6,249 bases of DNA from Clostridiales bacterium (GTDB taxonomy: Bacteria; Bacillota; Clostridia; Oscillospirales; CAG-272): the NCBI GenBank assembly GCA_018370615.1, contig JAGZAC010000104.1:1-6249 (forward strand). Direction: 5' to 3'. Under the pieces are notes generated by a model, which did not search any database, was not told the origin of the DNA, and worked only from the letters and a program-made list of their open reading frames with translations. Position numbers and translations under genes: made by a program. Positions 6,211 through 6,249 of this stretch are shown here, piece by piece; within the stretch, counting starts at the first letter, position 1; every line of letters begins with the position of its first letter.

Positions 6211-6249
6211 GACAATCCCCCAGCCGACTACCGTCGGCAGCCCCCTTTA
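6211..6249 (-). repeat. Palindromic repeat copy 8, cut by the window edge
   Basis: GACAATCCCCCA is the right-half end read inverted. Variable hairpin GCCGAC-TACC-GTCGGC (6223-6238) and the start of a constant hairpin (6240-6249) follow. A 6-nt linker separates it from copy 7, so a second tandem array probably continues beyond the window. Confidence 0.7.

Noticed and set aside
5814..6215. Minus-strand frames running from the repeat into the Rrf2 gene (also 5908-6165)
   Set aside because: They start in repeat sequence and cross the operon promoter; the translation is repeat-derived and overlaps the real gene in another frame.

Overview
The window looks like chromosomal DNA of a low-to-mid GC Firmicute, most likely a gut Clostridium-class organism of the Oscillospirales. 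This rests on strong GGAGG-type ribosome binding sites, sigma-A-like promoters, a Firmicute-style Rrf2 regulator, and intergenic spaces packed with GC-rich palindromic repeats of the kind I recall from Oscillospiraceae and Faecalibacterium genomes. The genus cannot be fixed from this sequence alone.

Layout: all three real genes lie on the minus strand, so they read from right to left. From the right these are an Rrf2-family regulator with four clustered cysteines (5486-5917), a full-length ComEC/Rec2-type DNA uptake channel protein 12 nt downstream (3146-5473), and a separately promoted, cytosolic glycoside hydrolase of family 31 (436-2697). The regulator and comEC appear to form one operon: the comEC ribosome binding site overlaps the regulator's stop codon. 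The family 31 gene has its own close-to-consensus promoter (2736-2764) and no obvious functional link to the operon.

All three gene-free stretches (1-435, 2698-3145 and 5918-6249) hold copies of one modular palindromic repeat. A full copy is 118-135 bp, and two composite copies are longer. Each consists of two inverted half-modules. A half-module is an end like ACAAYCCCTC, then a small hairpin whose sequence differs between copies while its pairing is kept, then a constant hairpin of the type CCTCCCC-loop-GGGGAGG. At 1-424 four copies stand in exact 125-bp phase. In two composite copies the loop of a constant hairpin contains a further hairpin. These two composites face each other as inverted repeats on either side of the regulator-comEC operon.

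The most notable points are the repeat family itself (swapped but still self-pairing hairpins), the loss of several metal-ligand residues in the C-terminal metallo-beta-lactamase-like domain of ComEC, and the pairing of a possible Fe-S-type Rrf2 regulator with a competence gene. I see no transposase, phage gene, CRISPR array, rRNA or tRNA.
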